A stretch of DNA of 64,000 nucleotides, from positions 273,499,444 through 273,563,443 of the forward strand of contig NC_133662.1 in the NCBI RefSeq assembly GCF_037893015.1, in the 5' to 3' direction. A program made the position numbers and the translations under genes. Source of the stretch: Macrotis lagotis. Lineage: Eukaryota > Chordata > Mammalia > Peramelemorphia > Peramelidae. This document shows, piece after piece, positions 1 through 12,118 of this stretch; positions within the stretch are counted from its first letter, which is position 1, and each line of letters starts with the position of its first letter. The notes below the pieces were generated by a model. The model saw only the letters and a program-made list of their open reading frames with translations. It ran no database searches and was not told the origin of the DNA.

Positions 1-741
1 TTGCCATCCTACCCTGAAAAATATGCTGTAAATGAGCTTGCTGGTTTTGCCATCAAGTCATTGTGCTTGTCAAGAATGGTTGCTGCTGGGGCGGCTAGGT
101 GGCGTAGTGGATAAAGCACTGGCCCTGGAGTCAGGAGTACCTGGATTCAAATCTGGCCTCAGACACTTAATAATTACCTAGCTGTGTGGCCTTGGGTAAG
201 CCACTTAACCCCATTTGCCTTGCAAAAACCTAAAAAACAAAAAAACAAACAAAAAAAGAATGGTTGCTGCTTAGTGGTTTCTATGATCTTGTGACCCTGA
301 TGGTGACTACTGGCCTTTTTCCTTCTCCATTCTCCACATAAGGTGTTGCATGAGTTATAGCAATCTTTTTTTTCTTATTTTCATTGTCAATAACTCTAGG
401 GAAGACATACAAGCACCATCAAAAAGCATGTCTTGTCTTTGGTCCCACAAAGAACAGAACAAAAAACCTGCCTTCCTCCTCCCCTTGTCTTCCATTCAAT
501 TGTGCATTCCATGAGGACAGAGATTTCATTTTTGTCTTTGCTCCCAGCACTCAATACAGAACTTGATCAAAGCATCTCCCTCTATTGCCTTTGGGAATGT
601 TTCAGCTGTAGCCCTTTGCTGTGCTGGCTATCTCTGACAGCAAGATTGTCGGTACAATTACATTTTCTATTCCTTCAGTACAATATCAGCTCACAGGATG
701 TGGACAAGAAGGTGGCATTTGTGGCATCAAATATTAAACCA
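1..741. other. Left-edge intergenic DNA with one SINE
   Basis: Apart from the SINE at 88-255, I recognise nothing here. A 134-codon open frame near 433-837 has no domain, runs into a MIR copy at its end, and is most likely chance. Confidence 0.4.
88..255 (+). mobile_element. WSINE-type tRNA-derived SINE
   Basis: The copy starts with the tRNA-like head (GGCGGCTAGGTGGCG, then GTGGATAAAGCACTGG), continues through the conserved core (CAGACACTTAATAATTACC) and ends in an A-rich tail. A 16-bp target-site duplication beginning AAGAATGG lies at 72-87 and again at 256-271. The near-perfect duplication and low divergence mark a recent L1-style insertion. Confidence 0.9.
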
Positions 742-985
742 ATGTTCAGAAAGGCAGCATGGTCTAGTGGCTTTGACTTGAGTCAGAAGGCCCTGAATTT
801 AAATCCTCTTTGCCACTGTATAGCTGTGCAGCCTTAGGTGAGTCACTGAACATCTCAGAGCCTCAGCCTCACATCTGTAAACTAAAGATAACTGGGTTTA
901 CAGGATTTTATGAGGCCCCCCAGGACTATAAAGGCCTTTGCAACCCTTGTGATGCTGTACAAATGTCACCAATGATTCTGTTCTA
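742..985 (+). mobile_element. Old MIR/MAR1-type SINE
   Basis: The sequence has a MIR-like tRNA head (GCATGGTCTAGTGGC), the core (TAGCTGTGCAGCCTTAGG) and a CATCTGTAAA-like box. It is diverged and has no clear target-site duplication. Confidence 0.65.
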
Positions 986-1639
986 AGACTGATCCCTCAT
1001 TGGAGTCACAGGAAGGGTCACTGTGCTCAACTGTTGCCACCCAACTGTCACCTCTGAGGGAGATGACAGGAGGTTGCTTGTGCCAGGCATTTCAAACTAC
1101 CTCTCCTCGCCCTTAGAGTCATGGGGAGAGCAGTCACCTCACAGGCTGCCAGTTCTGTATCTACAACCCTCCCACCATCACGGAGAAGGGGACAGCTTCC
1201 TCACTGGCTGCTAATAAACAGGCTGGTCTAAGGGCTGTCCAACCCAGCCCCAACTGCCATCACCCGAGGTAGCAGCTCCTAGCTACCTGCTTCTGTATTG
1301 CCACAGTCACAGCTACTGAAGATACATTATAGGACAGTTCTTGGCATTTGACTGGTGGAGAGGATACTAAAGGAGAGGTCTGCCAGCTTCCCACAACTCT
1401 AGCACCAGGTCTTTCTGGTTGACTTGCAGCTGAAAACCTCCCACAGATATTACCCTCCCCATTAGGATGTAAATACCTAGCACATAGGGCCTAATAAAAG
1501 TTTTTTCATTCACTCCAAGAATAAATGCAGGACTTCTTTTCTTCTCACATTAAATCAAGGTCTTGGAGAGTTGGATAGTCTCATTTCTCTGAGGCAGTAG
1601 ATGATGCAGCAGACAATGATGGCCCTGCACCCAATTCAG
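986..1639. other. Unassigned intergenic DNA
   Basis: No gene or repeat family was recognised. A plus-strand AATAAA-like word occurs near 1491, but nothing upstream resembles an exon. Confidence 0.4.
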
Positions 1640-1945
1640 CCTCAGACACTGGCGCGCTGGGTAACTGTGATCATGTCACCAGCTTCACTTTCTCCTCTGG
1701 AATTATCTGGGTCCAGTGGCCAGGTACGACTCAGGATGACTGGAGATATGTCCCTTACCCCGATCGCCTCACATCCAGGGCCTTCTGCAGTCGTCCTGAG
1801 TCATATCGGGCCACTGGACCCAGACAGCTCCAGAGGAGAAAGTGAGGTTGCTGACAACAAACCCCCTCACTCTAAGTCACGTGCTTTCATGGCATCACCT
1901 CCCTGATGTGTTCTTGAGAATGAAGGACAAACATCATGTTCAGTC
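1640..1945 (+). mobile_element. RTE-tailed SINE with an internal inverted duplication
   Basis: The 3' end (GGCATCACCTCCCTGATGT, then GAATGAAGGACAAACATCAT) is the tail of the marsupial RTE-mobilised SINE seen again at 38827-39219. Upstream, the same SINE body is present twice in opposite orientation: about 58 bp at 1687-1746 is repeated as its reverse complement at 1785-1843, with a spacer near 38 bp. Two overlapping insertions, or a twin-priming-like inversion, could explain it. Confidence 0.7.
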
Positions 1946-2104
1946 CTGTTCAAGTGATTTAAGTTCTGGCTCCTTGTGTTTCTTCAGCTGTTCAGTGGTT
2001 AAAAATAGCCCCTACCTCAGAGGATTGTGCCTGGGTAGTCCTCGCTCTGGGTGTCCTGGCACTCAACACACATTAAGTGCCTAACGAATGCCTTTTTAAT
2101 TTCA

Positions 2105-2265
2105 TTCTGGATGGAGCTCTAGATTGGGAGTCAGGGGCCTGGCTCTGCTGCTCATTGTCCGAGTAGCTCTGGGTCTGTTTCTTAATCTGGAAAGTCAGTT
2201 TCAACCTAAACGACCGCCAATGTTCCCTTTTCAGCTCTAAATCTAGGTCCAAGTGAAATAATGTA
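2105..2265 (+). mobile_element. Probable MIR-type SINE fragment
   Basis: A diverged MIR-like stretch (GGATGGAGCTCTAGATTGGG, then TTTCTTAATCTGGAAAGTC). The call rests on general resemblance only. Confidence 0.45.
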
Positions 2266-4239
2266 TACAAAACACTTTGCAAACCTAAATGGAATGTCAG
2301 CATGAGGATCCCAGTCCCAGGTTCAGGCTTTATAGCCTTCTTGGTTCAGAACCTGGTGAATCTTGGCATCTCTTTGAAGACCCAGTCACTTCTGAGTCTA
2401 TGATGAGGCCCAGAAAACAATGTGTCATAATCTGCTTCCTTGACACAAAGGGCTACCACCTTCTCATGGGAAACCAAGGTCCAGGGTCCACCCTGGGTTT
2501 CAAGCAAACCAATGACTATTCGAAAGGTGCCACTGACTTGCTAGAACTCAGCCCTGGGAGCCATTGAGCTGAACCTGGACCCAAGGGCCTCCTGGCTTCT
2601 GAGCCCCTCACATACCTTGCTTCAGCTCACTGGGCACAATGCCCATAGTTTCACTATGGGAGGAAACTAGAAGTTGAGGGTGGCTGTGCAGGCAGAAGCA
2701 TGTGTTATCTTGTCTCCATTTCCAGGACATGCTGGCAGGCACCAGTAGCAGTGGCCACCCATCCCAGCCAGTTGAAGCTGCTTAGGCCAATTGAAGGTGC
2801 AGAGCACTCAGGGAAGTTCTTAAGCTTCTCAGGTATAATATTCCTCATCACATTAAAGAAAGCTGGCAAGTATGCTCTAAAATGTTCAGGAATTGCACTT
2901 AAAATATAATCCTAATTGACTCAAGGCCCCATTGGGAGAATGGCTTTTCCTTCTCGATGTAGTATTCTTAAACCTTCTAAGGTTAAATAAAAACAGCCAA
3001 ATATTTTATTAGCATTATCAAATAGCATCAACATTAAACAGTGCATGGCAGGATGAAGTTAGGGCTACCCCCCCCCTTTTCTCTTCACTCTTCCTATTCA
3101 GTCTAAGGGATGCTGAATAGGGATTGCTTTTTAAACCCAGCACTAGGTTCTGAGGAATCGGGGCAAACAATTCTGAACTGGCCTTCCACCTACTGTCACC
3201 AACATAATTCTCAGCTTAGTTTGTCCACTTTCCATTGGCTCTTGGTTTGGTCAGCATCACACAGCTGCCATTCTAAGTCACCTTGTCTCTACTGTATTTT
3301 ACTTGAAGTCTTCATCAGGCCTGGAGTCACGATGTCTCAGCCTGTTCAGGTCACTACAAACCTGTTTTCCTGTAACATCTCTCCCCATCACTGGGCTAGC
3401 CAGCCTAACTCTGACCACATCTTTAGCAAGGAAAGTCCAGAGATTTCTTATAATCTTCATTTCTGCTTGGAGAATATTGCACATAGATGGGTCACAGAGC
3501 CTCCAAGTAGAAAAGGCATCAGCTAATTAGTGGTCATAAAAAGCTCATGGGCCTGTTAGAACAGGGAGAGTACCCCAAAGCCACATCAGAAACTCCAGTT
3601 CAGGCTGGAATGAGCCTGGACTATGACAATTCCTTGGGACATCTAAGAAGCTGTTTTCACATGGCTGTTGGTCCTAACAAAGTTAGGGGAGAAGCCAACA
3701 GGCCTCCAGAAGGATTCTCCTGGAAGGATATATTCAAAGAGTTCTTTTTTAGGGGAGGGTTCCTCACAATAAATAGCCAAGGAGATGAAGAACTGTTTGT
3801 TGAGAAGCCACTCCCTATTTCCTTTGGGGAGTTTACAATAGAAAACGATTTCACAAAGTTTGCAAATGTTTTTAAGTTCATCAAGTGTTCATGATATTAG
3901 AGAACTCCTGCTTGGAAATGTTACACTCCCACTGGGGCTCTGAATGGGCATTCTGAGATTGATAATTTCCACATCCATCTTTCCTGGTTACCTCTTTTTC
4001 TAGTTATAAAAATCAATAGGAATGGACTAAGTCTTCAGCTCAGTTGGAATGAGTTTCTGATATACAACTGTGTAGATTTTAATTCCTAAATCCATTCATT
4101 CCCCTGCATAAGGAGTTTTTTGTTCACAGAACCTGCAATAAAGACTAGAGGAAAGACTCATTCCTTTCCTTTGATGGTTCTTATAAACTCTTAATCACAG
4201 AGGCAAAGGGACGTTTTCCTTATTGACTTCCCTCAAAAA
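2266..4239. other. Unassigned intergenic DNA
   Basis: No recognisable gene or repeat. A 115-codon ATG frame at 3547-3894 has no domain I know, no splice context and no signal peptide, so I do not call it a gene. Confidence 0.4.
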
Positions 4240-4795
4240 CTACCTGTACCTATTTGTTAAAAATATTTATAGCAGCTTTGTGGTGGTTAAGGATTAGAAA
4301 TCTAAGGGAAGCCCATCCATAGGAAATGCCTAAACAAGTTGTGATATGATTGTAATGCAATATTATTGTGCTATAAGAAATGACAAGCAGAATTTCAGAA
4401 AAACCTGGAAAAACTTATACAACTGATGCATAGTGAAGGGAACAGAAGCAGGAGAACCTTAATCAGTGTTAGAGAAATATTTTTAAGTGAAAAACTGAAT
4501 GATTTAGCTATTTTCAACAGTATAATGATTCAAGACAACCCCAAAGCATATTATCTGCTTCCAGAGAAAAGAACTGATATTGATTGAATAGACTGAAGCA
4601 TGCTATTTTTCACTTTCACTTTTTCCTTTTACTTTGAGACTTCTTGTACAAAATGACTAATATGGAAATATTTTTACATAATTGCATATGTATAACCTAT
4701 ATCTGATTACTTAACAGCTCAGAGGTGTGAGAAGAGGGAGGGAAGGAGGGATAGAATTTTTGTCTCAAATTAAAAAAAAGTTTAAAAAATGTATC
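4240..4795 (+). mobile_element. L1 3' end fragment
   Basis: Sense-strand marsupial L1 3' region. It includes the segment equivalent to the 'AATATTATTGTGCTATAAGA' stretch of ORF2/3' UTR, a GAAGGGAACAGAAGCAGGAG stretch, a purine-rich GGGAGGGAAGG segment and an A-rich end. The 5' side is truncated. Confidence 0.75.
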
Positions 4796-5250
4796 TACAG
4801 CAGTCAGCTCTCATTTAACTTGTAACATACCTTGTACAGTTTAATTTGACCCCTTTTTTGGCTAATGAAAAGAGAGTTAAAGTCTGTCACAGCACTATGT
4901 AGTGTTTTAAAAGATTAGGAAAACCATGTGGGACTAGCTTAGTGTTTTGATATTTGAGAGCTGTGGTGGAAACAAAGTAGACCTGTACATCTTGGCACAG
5001 GGCACTAAAATTTTAAGGAAATGACCCAAATGCCTGAGTGGTGCTCCAGTTAGTAGATAAAGAAGTTATGTTTAATAGGATCAAGTATGTTTTCTTGTTG
5101 AACATTCCTTTCCTTCTCTAGGTATGGCAAATGAACCTCCTCTTATTAACTGCAAAGTACTCTGTAAGTGCTTCATCTTAATCTCATCTTGAACCCAAGG
5201 TACCAGAAAGCCATGATCAGAGCTGGATTGCTTCAAAGGTTGATTTATTA

Positions 5251-5402
5251 GGGGGCAGCTAAGTGGCTCAGTAGATAGAGCACCAGTCCTGGAGTCAGGA
5301 GGACTTGAGTTCAAATCCAGTCTCAAACACTTCATAATGACCTAGCTGTGTGACCTTGGGCAAGTCACTCAACCCCACTGCCTTGCAAAATAAAAAAAAA
5401 AG
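5251..5402 (+). mobile_element. WSINE-type SINE
   Basis: Full-length copy (GGGGGCAGCTAAGTGGC head, A-rich tail). GTTGATTTA flanks it on both sides, near 5240 and 5404. It is somewhat more diverged than the copies near 11 kb. Confidence 0.88.
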
Positions 5403-5550
5403 AGTTGATTTATCCTTATATCCTCACTCTGACATGCTCTCAGTAACACTGGACACTACATCTATACCACAAACTATTCTGAGGGCGAGAAAGAAATCTG
5501 ATGCGTAAATCCTATTTAATGCAACATGCATCTCCAGTTCAATATGTATT

Positions 5551-5702
5551 TTTTTTTTAGGTTTTTGCAAGGCAAGAGGTATTAAGTGGCTTGCCCAAGG
5601 CCACACAGCTAGGTAATTATTGAGTGTCTGAGACCGGATTTGAACCCAGGTACTCCTGACTCCAAGGCCAGTGCTTTATCCACTAAGCCACCTAGCTGCC
5701 CT
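5551..5702 (-). mobile_element. WSINE-type SINE
   Basis: Reverse-orientation copy, from a T-run tail to the head (CACCTAGCTGCCC). TTCAATATGTATTTT flanks it on both sides as a 15-bp target-site duplication. Confidence 0.9.
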
Positions 5703-5924
5703 TCAATATGTATTTTAGTTCAATTTGCTTTTGATTAAGGAACTGGGAAGCAGTTAGTTGGGCTTTCCCGCAAAACTAGCCCTGATGTTTCTCTTCTCAA
5801 ATTAGATCTGCTCTTTCTCTGATTCCAGATCCTTCAAATTTAGTTAATTCAAGCTATTTTGTAAGAACTACCTTGTTAATTAGAAGTTATGATTAGATCA
5901 CCATCTTGCTTTATCTGTGAATGA

Positions 5925-6450
5925 GTAAACAAAAACAAAAAAAAAACCCAAAACTGAATAAGCATCCATAAGACAGTTTTGATGATGCAAGAACAGAACT
6001 TTTAACAAATAAAGAAAAAATGTAGCCAAAAGATATGGAGAAATGGGAAAATTTTTTGCACCAATTATCTTTCATAGATCTAATATCCAAGATGGAAGTA
6101 ACTGACACATGTCTAAGACTAAGAGTCACACCCAAGGAGCTAAGTGATCAATAATAAAATATTTCAAAGAAATGGAAATGTTAAACCACTTTTAATAGTG
6201 GTTTAAACAACTCACACCTTATCACATGCCCATCTAATAGGCAAAGGTGACAGAGGAAATAGAGACTTTGTAAGATCGGCTAATGGAAAGGCAGAAAACT
6301 AAGATTTTGACAATTGGTTAGGAATTACAGGAGAAAAGCCATCCAATCATATCTTGATGTACTGATCCCACTGCTGGGCGTATGTCCAAGGGGATCGATA
6401 ACAGAACTGGCCCTTATGGACCACAACATTTACAGAGCCAAAAGAAAGCT
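5925..6450 (+). mobile_element. Old L1 ORF2 C-terminal fragment
   Basis: Diverged sense L1 with recognisable landmarks: GGGAAAATTTTTTGCA, ATCCAAGATGG, ACTCACACCTTATCA and a CCACTGCTGGG segment near the ORF2 end. It contains an imperfect hairpin around 6182-6208 (TTAAACCACT and its complement). Confidence 0.65.
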
Positions 6451-7274
6451 AGTGACATATCCATACTCAGACAAAGAAGAATTTAAATCCTCCTTATCCC
6501 CAAATCCAGCATTCTTTGCCCTGCATAGACTAGTACAAAGACAGAAAGTAGAACCAAACAGATAGTACATACAATGATGAAAAAAAGACAATAGTCCTAA
6601 GGGGCAGTTGAACCACCATGACCAACTTTGATCCTGGAGAAAAAGAGTAGAAAATTTACTTCCCTCCACTTAAGTGGAGGGTGGTGGATTGCTTTCAAGA
6701 ATCAGATACTGTTATTTTGTAAACCTAATCTACCTGGCTTTTCTTGAAGGAAGGATTCCACACAGGGGTGGCAGCAGGGGAAGAGGATCTGCCATTACAC
6801 AGGTGAAAAAAATGAAAGGTTGCAATGAAACTTTTAAAAGGACCTGGATAGTATTCCCAGTATTTAAGCTTTTGCTGAGCTGGTAACATGTGATAACCTT
6901 GTTTCTACTAGACTGCATTAACATGATTTACATTACTGAATGTTAGCTCACTTGGCCTAAAGAAAATGGAGTAAACTCCTTCCCAGAAGGGATGGCTTGG
7001 TCACAGAACTTGCTGACACCTTTAGTATACTTCCCACACACTGTCAAAGCTGTAACTAGTCCTGTGGAAGTTCCCTGTATTTTTGATTCTACAGAACTGC
7101 TCTCTTGGTTAAATTTAATTATAATTTAAATTTTATCCATTAGAATCCCTGGTTTACTTCTGAGTAAACCCATTTATGCTAAATAAAGCTTGAGGTCTGA
7201 CAAAGGCTTTCCTCACCATCATCACCTCTTCCCAATACTGAAAAAGCTGTGACACCCCCTCCTCAAAAAAAACT
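6451..7274. other. Region downstream of the zinc-finger gene
   Basis: Probably partly 3' UTR of the minus-strand zinc-finger gene. On that strand an ATTAAA word sits at 7114-7119, 156 bases past the stop, and may be the poly(A) signal. A perfect 20-bp palindrome centred on CTTAAG lies at 6662-6681. Nothing else was recognised. Confidence 0.4.
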
Positions 7275-9502
7275 TCATTGATCTAGATTCTCTTTAGTAT
7301 GCTTTTCCTGCTGCTGAATATAGACTGAGTTTTGACTGAAGGACTCCCCATATTCATTAGGTTTGTTCTCTTTAGTGTGAATTTTCTGGTGTTTAATAAA
7401 GACTGAATTTCGAGTAAAAGATTTCCCACATTCATTACATACAAAGGGTTTATGATCTTCACTATGAATTTTCTGATGCTGAGTAAAGACTGAACTTCGA
7501 CTGAAACACTTCCCACACTCATTACATTCATAGGGTTTCTCCTTAGTATGAGTCCGCTGGTGTTCAATAAGATGAAAGGTCCGATTGAAGGACTTCCCAC
7601 ATTCATTACATTTACAGGGTTTATCACCAGTGTGAACTTTCTGATGGTCACGAAATGTAGATTTGTGCCTAAAGGCTTTCCCACATTCATTGCATTCATA
7701 AGGTTTCTCATCATTATGGATACTCTGATGTTGAACAAGATGTTTTCTCAGACTAAAAGCTTTCCCACACTGATTACACACATAGGGCTTCTCTTTGGTG
7801 TGAATTATCTGATGTCCAATAAGAAGTGCACTTCGACTAAATGATCGCCCACATTCACCACATTCATAGGGTTTTTCTCCAGTATGAATTCTCTGGTGTT
7901 CAATAAGACGGAAACGCCGATTGTAGGATTTCCCACATTCATTACATTCATAGGGTTTCTCTTTGGTGTGAGTGATCTGATGTCCAGTGAGGTATGATTT
8001 CTTACAGAAAGCTTTCCCACATTTATCACATTTGTAAGGTTTCTCTGTGGTATGGATTCTTTCATGCTCAATAAGAAATGAACTATTGCTAAAACACTTG
8101 CCACATTGGTTACATTCATAGGGCTTCTCTCCAGTGTGGATTTTCTGATGACGTATAAACCCAGAATTCCTAGTAAATGACTTCCCACATTTATTACACT
8201 CATAAGGCTTCTCTCCAGTATGAGTTCTCATATGTTCAAGAAGTTGTGAACGGTGGCTAAAACTCTTCATACACTGTTCACATTCATAGGGTTTTTCTCC
8301 AGTATGGATTCTCTGATGGTCCAGAAGCCGTGACTTGCGCCCAAAAGTCATGCCACACTCACTACAGCCAAAGGGTTTTTCTCCTGTGTGGAGTTTTTGA
8401 TGATGGAAGTGACATGAACTGTCTCTGAAGGCTTTCCCACACTCAGTGCATCTATATGCTCTCTCTGGGGCGTGGCTTCTCTGATGTTCTGTGAGGTACC
8501 AGGAGCGCCGGAAAGTCTTCCCACACTCCTTACATGCAAAGGGTTTCTCCCCTGTATGAATCCTCTGATGTTCAATGAGGTATGAGTTTCGAATGAAGCC
8601 TTTCCCACATTCATTACAATGATAGGGTTTCTCCCCAGAATGAATTTTTAGATGCTGGAAAAGACTTGAGCGATTACTCAAAGTCTTCCCACATTCATCG
8701 CATTTATAGAGCTCTTCTCCCGTGTGGATGAACTGATGACGAAGGAGGCTTGAGCTATTTCTGAAGGCTTTCCCACATTCACCACATTTGTAGGGTTTTT
8801 CTCCTGTGTGGATGAGCTGATGCTGAAGGAGGCTTGAGCTGGTACTAAAAGCTTTCCCACAGTCATCACATCTGTAAGGTTTTTCAACAGTGTGCATTTT
8901 CTGATGCTCCAAGAGGTCTTTGCTTTGACTGAAGGCTCTCCCACATTTGTTGCATCTGTAGGGCTTCTCTCCAGTGTGAATTCTCTGGTGTTCAGTGAGG
9001 GTGGATTTTCTCTTGAAAGTCTTCCCACACTCTTTACATGAAAAAGGTCTCTCTCCAGTATGAATAACCTGATGTCGAATGAGGTGATAGCTTCGGGTAA
9101 AACTTTTCCCACACTCATAACATACATAACGCCCTGGTCCAGTGTGAATGGTCTGATGCTGAGTGAGGTGGGACATGGTAACAAAGCGTTCTCCACACTT
9201 CTGACAGTCATATGGTGCCTCATTAGTTTGGAATACATTAAATCCAACTAAAGCTGAATCCTGGTTCCTAAAAAAGTCTTCATATTCATTGAGCAGACTT
9301 GGTTTTTCTTCTGTGTGAAGGAAGAGTTGATTGTTATGATCTAGGATTCTTTGCTTCAAAGCCATCTCTTCATTCAGGCTAAAAGAATTTCCATATTCAT
9401 TAAGCATGTCTGGTTTTTCCTCTGCTTGAAAAAGTTGGTCACTGTTATCTACAATTTCATGCTTCAATGTTGTTTCTCCATTCCTTGTCTTGTCCTCACC
9501 AC
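7275..9502 (-). CDS. C2H2 zinc-finger protein, 22-finger terminal exon
   Basis: This exon encodes 741 residues plus a stop (TGA at 7275-7277). It starts after a clean acceptor (TTTTTTCTTAG at 9503-9513, minus strand) in phase 1. It carries 22 consecutive intact Krueppel fingers (C-x2-C-x12-H-x3-H), about residues 114-730 of the predicted 758-residue product, mostly joined by TGEKP linkers. Odd linkers follow fingers 4 (TVEKP), 9 (APERA), 18 (NDEKP), 21 and 22 (one extra residue each). Helix residues at -1, 3 and 6 are diverse (R/H/R in finger 2, R/R/D in 11, R/G/R in 13), fitting a sequence-specific nuclear DNA-binding factor. Before finger 1 lie two decayed finger-like segments (NEYGNSF, NEYEDFF) without zinc ligands; a third (NEYGESF) follows finger 22. 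No KRAB or SCAN domain was seen, so the regulatory activity is unknown. No orthologue name is assigned. Confidence 0.93.
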
Positions 9503-9668
9503 CTAAGAAAAAACAAAGCAGAAAATGAAGAGTGAAAAAGGATGTAGATGTCCACAGCTTTGGGGGATGAGAAGTGAGGAAGATGAATGAAGGGTCAAGA
9601 ATACTCATTATAGGCAAATGTGAACATGGGCCAGAACATGGTCCTATAACTGACTATGGCCAGCTGGG

Positions 9669-9830
9669 CAAAAAAATCCAGTCCCTCCCTCCCTCCTTCC
9701 ATGGGGGTTAAGTGACTTGCCCAAGGTCACCTGAGTAGGCAATTATCAAGTGTCTGAGGACAGATTTGAACTCAGATCCTCCTGACTCCAGGGCCAGTGC
9801 TCTATCCACTATGCCACTAAGCTGACCCAA
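9669..9830 (-). mobile_element. Older tRNA-derived SINE in the zinc-finger intron
   Basis: Reverse-orientation copy with core TTAAGTGACTTGCCCAAGG and head CTATCCACTATGCCACTAAG. It is more diverged than the young WSINE copies nearby. Confidence 0.75.
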
Positions 9831-10204
9831 AGAAACCTGGTCTTAACTCGGATTCCAGATCTTCCTTATGTGATGAAACCATTTGTCTAAAAGCACTAAA
9901 TGACCACAGAATCCACAAAATCACAGAATTTCAGAATTGGAAAGAAATCTGGAAACTATCTTTTAAAAAATTCTGATCATAACACCAAGTAAAATGAACT
10001 TTCACATAGTAAGAAAGAGAATCATAAATGAAATTATGAATTTATTACATTCAACTGGTTTTTTTCTATTGGGTTTATAATTCAATATGAAGTTTTCAAA
10101 GCTACCCTACTTGTATATTCTTCCTTCTGTGCTTTCCTGCTGCCCCTCAAATAAGACAATTAAAAAACAAAAAAATAAAACACAACAAACAAACATTGTC
10201 CCAG

Positions 10205-10335
10205 CAAACATTCCTGCTAGGTGGTGCAGTGGATAGAGCATCAGCCCTAGAGACAAGACAATTACCTAGCCGTGTGGTCTTGGGCAAGCCACTTAACCCT
10301 ATTGCCTTAAATTAAAAAAAAAAACAATAACAAAA
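10205..10335 (+). mobile_element. WSINE-type SINE with an internal deletion
   Basis: The head (GCTAGGTGGTGCAGTGGATAG) and 3' half are present, but about 30 bp of core is missing between AGACAAG and ACAATTACC. It ends in an A-rich tail. Confidence 0.8.
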
Positions 10336-10795
10336 CATTCCCACAATGACTATGTCTAAAAATGCAAGTTTCATTTTGGATTTTATGTCTATCATCTCTA
10401 GCTGTCACTGGGTGATAGAATCCATTTTTAGACTTTGAACCCTTGGATTTATGATTTAAAGAGATGTTTTAAAAGAACACATGACTTTTATACATGCCAA
10501 AGTCAGTGATCTTCAAAAGAAATTGCAAAAGCAATTTAAAAAATCATAGGTCTCCCAGAATGTATCAAAAAAAAAAATGGTAAAAAAAACCCCAACTCTT
10601 GAGTTCCTTAATGCAGAAAGCTACCCAGGATTTTATATTCAGAACACAAAGCATAGAAGTGGAGCCAAGATGGTAGAATGGAGGTAGGAACTCCTGCAAG
10701 CTCTCCCCCAGACCACTCCAAATACCTTTAAATAATGACTCTAATGGCCAAATTCTTGAGTGGCAGAACCCACAAAAAGAAAGGTGAAATAGGAA

Positions 10796-10950
10796 CGGCT
10801 AGGTGGCGCAGTGGATAAAGCACCGGCCCTGGAGTCAGGAGTACCTGGGTTCAAATCTGGTCTCAGACACTTAATAATTACCTAGCTGTGTGGCCTTGGG
10901 CAAGCCACTTAACCCCATTTGCCTAGCAAAAAAACCTTTTTTTTAAAAAA
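10796..10950 (+). mobile_element. Young WSINE-type SINE
   Basis: Near-consensus full-length copy. AAAGAAAGGTGAAATA is duplicated at both ends, and one copy reads straight into the surrounding L1. Confidence 0.92.
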
Positions 10951-11033
10951 AAAAGAAAGGTGAAATAATTTTCCAGCCCAAGACAACCTGGAAGATCCAA
11001 GGGGGAAAGCTCTGTCTAAATACAATCAAAAGG

Positions 11034-11190
11034 GGCGGCTAGGTGGTGTAGCGGATAAAGCACTGGCCTTGGAGTCAGGAGTACCTGGGTTCAAATCTGG
11101 TCTCAGACACTTAATAATTACCTAGCTGTGTGGCCTTGGGCAAGCCACTTAACCCCATTTGCCTTGCAAAAAAAAAAAAATAACCTAAAA
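11034..11190 (+). mobile_element. Young WSINE-type SINE
   Basis: Near-identical to the copy at 10796. AATACAATCAAAAG is duplicated at the ends. Confidence 0.92.
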
Positions 11191-11802
11191 AAAATACAAT
11201 CAAAAGAACCTACAAATCATTTCCAGAAAAATAGAAACAAAACACAGCTGGTATAGTAGTTAGAGAACTGCACTTAGAGTTAGTAAAAGAACTAAAGACC
11301 CATCAAAATGCTAAATACTCACAAATGCCAACTAGAGCTTCAATATTCCAATCACAGGAAAGGAAAGAGAACTAAATGTAAAAGAACTACCAAAGGGAAA
11401 ACAAACTCCTGGTCCAGATGGACAGGAAAACAATCAAATTTTAAAGAAATTTTAATTATTCTGAAAAGTTGACAAAACACTCTATCAAACTCTTTTTATG
11501 AGGCAAATATAGTCCTAATACCTAAACCAGGGAAGGATAAATAAAAAAAGAAGCAAAACAAAAACAGAATTATGGGCAATATTATTAATGAACAGATTTT
11601 TAAAAAGAAGTTTAAATGAAATCTTGACTAAAAGATTACAGCAATTTACTAATTAAAAAAAATTGCTACTATCAAGCTAGATGTATATATCTGGTCCAAC
11701 ATTAGGAAAACAATCAACAAGAATAAAAACATTCAAACCCAAAAGCTATCATTAAGTCAGTAAAGAAACTCTAGAAGTTCTCCTATTAAATATAGTAGTA
11801 AA

Positions 11803-11957
11803 AGGGGTGGCTAGGTGGCTTAGCGGCCCTGGAGTCAGGAGTACCTGGGTTCAAATCTGGTCTCAGACACTTAATAATGACCTAGCTGTGTGGTTTTGAG
11901 CAAGCCACTTAACCCCATTTGCCTTGCAAAAACCTAAAAATAAACAAACAAATAAAT
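11803..11957 (+). mobile_element. WSINE-type SINE with a short head deletion
   Basis: About 20 bp of the head is missing (CTTAGCGGCCCTGGAG). The duplication AAATATAGTAGTAAA lies at 11790 and again at 11957-11972, where the next SINE begins. Confidence 0.9.
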
Positions 11958-11972
11958 AAATATAGTAGTAAA

Positions 11973-12118
11973 GAGGCAGCTAGGTGGCAGTGGATAGAGC
12001 ACCAGCCCTAGAGTCAGGAGTTCCTGAGTTCATATCTGAACTCAGACACTTAATAATGACCTAGCTGTGTGGCCTCGGGCAAGCCACTTAACCCCATAGC
12101 CTTGCAAAAACTAAACAT
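11973..12118 (+). mobile_element. WSINE-type SINE next to the previous copy
   Basis: It starts directly after the 3' target-site duplication of the preceding SINE. It belongs to a slightly different subtype (GGCAGCTAGGTGGCAGTGG). Confidence 0.88.

Noticed and set aside
88-130. tRNA gene, from A-box-like sequence
   Set aside because: It is the tRNA-derived head of a SINE. No cloverleaf, and the same head recurs many times.
3547-3894. 115-codon ATG frame
   Set aside because: No domain, no splice or promoter signals, and surrounding DNA shows no coding character.
7283-9247. Several minus-strand frames of 90-190 codons rich in Asn/Val/Gly
   Set aside because: Frame-shifted shadows of the zinc-finger exon. 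The same applies to the 161-codon frame at 63479-63964.
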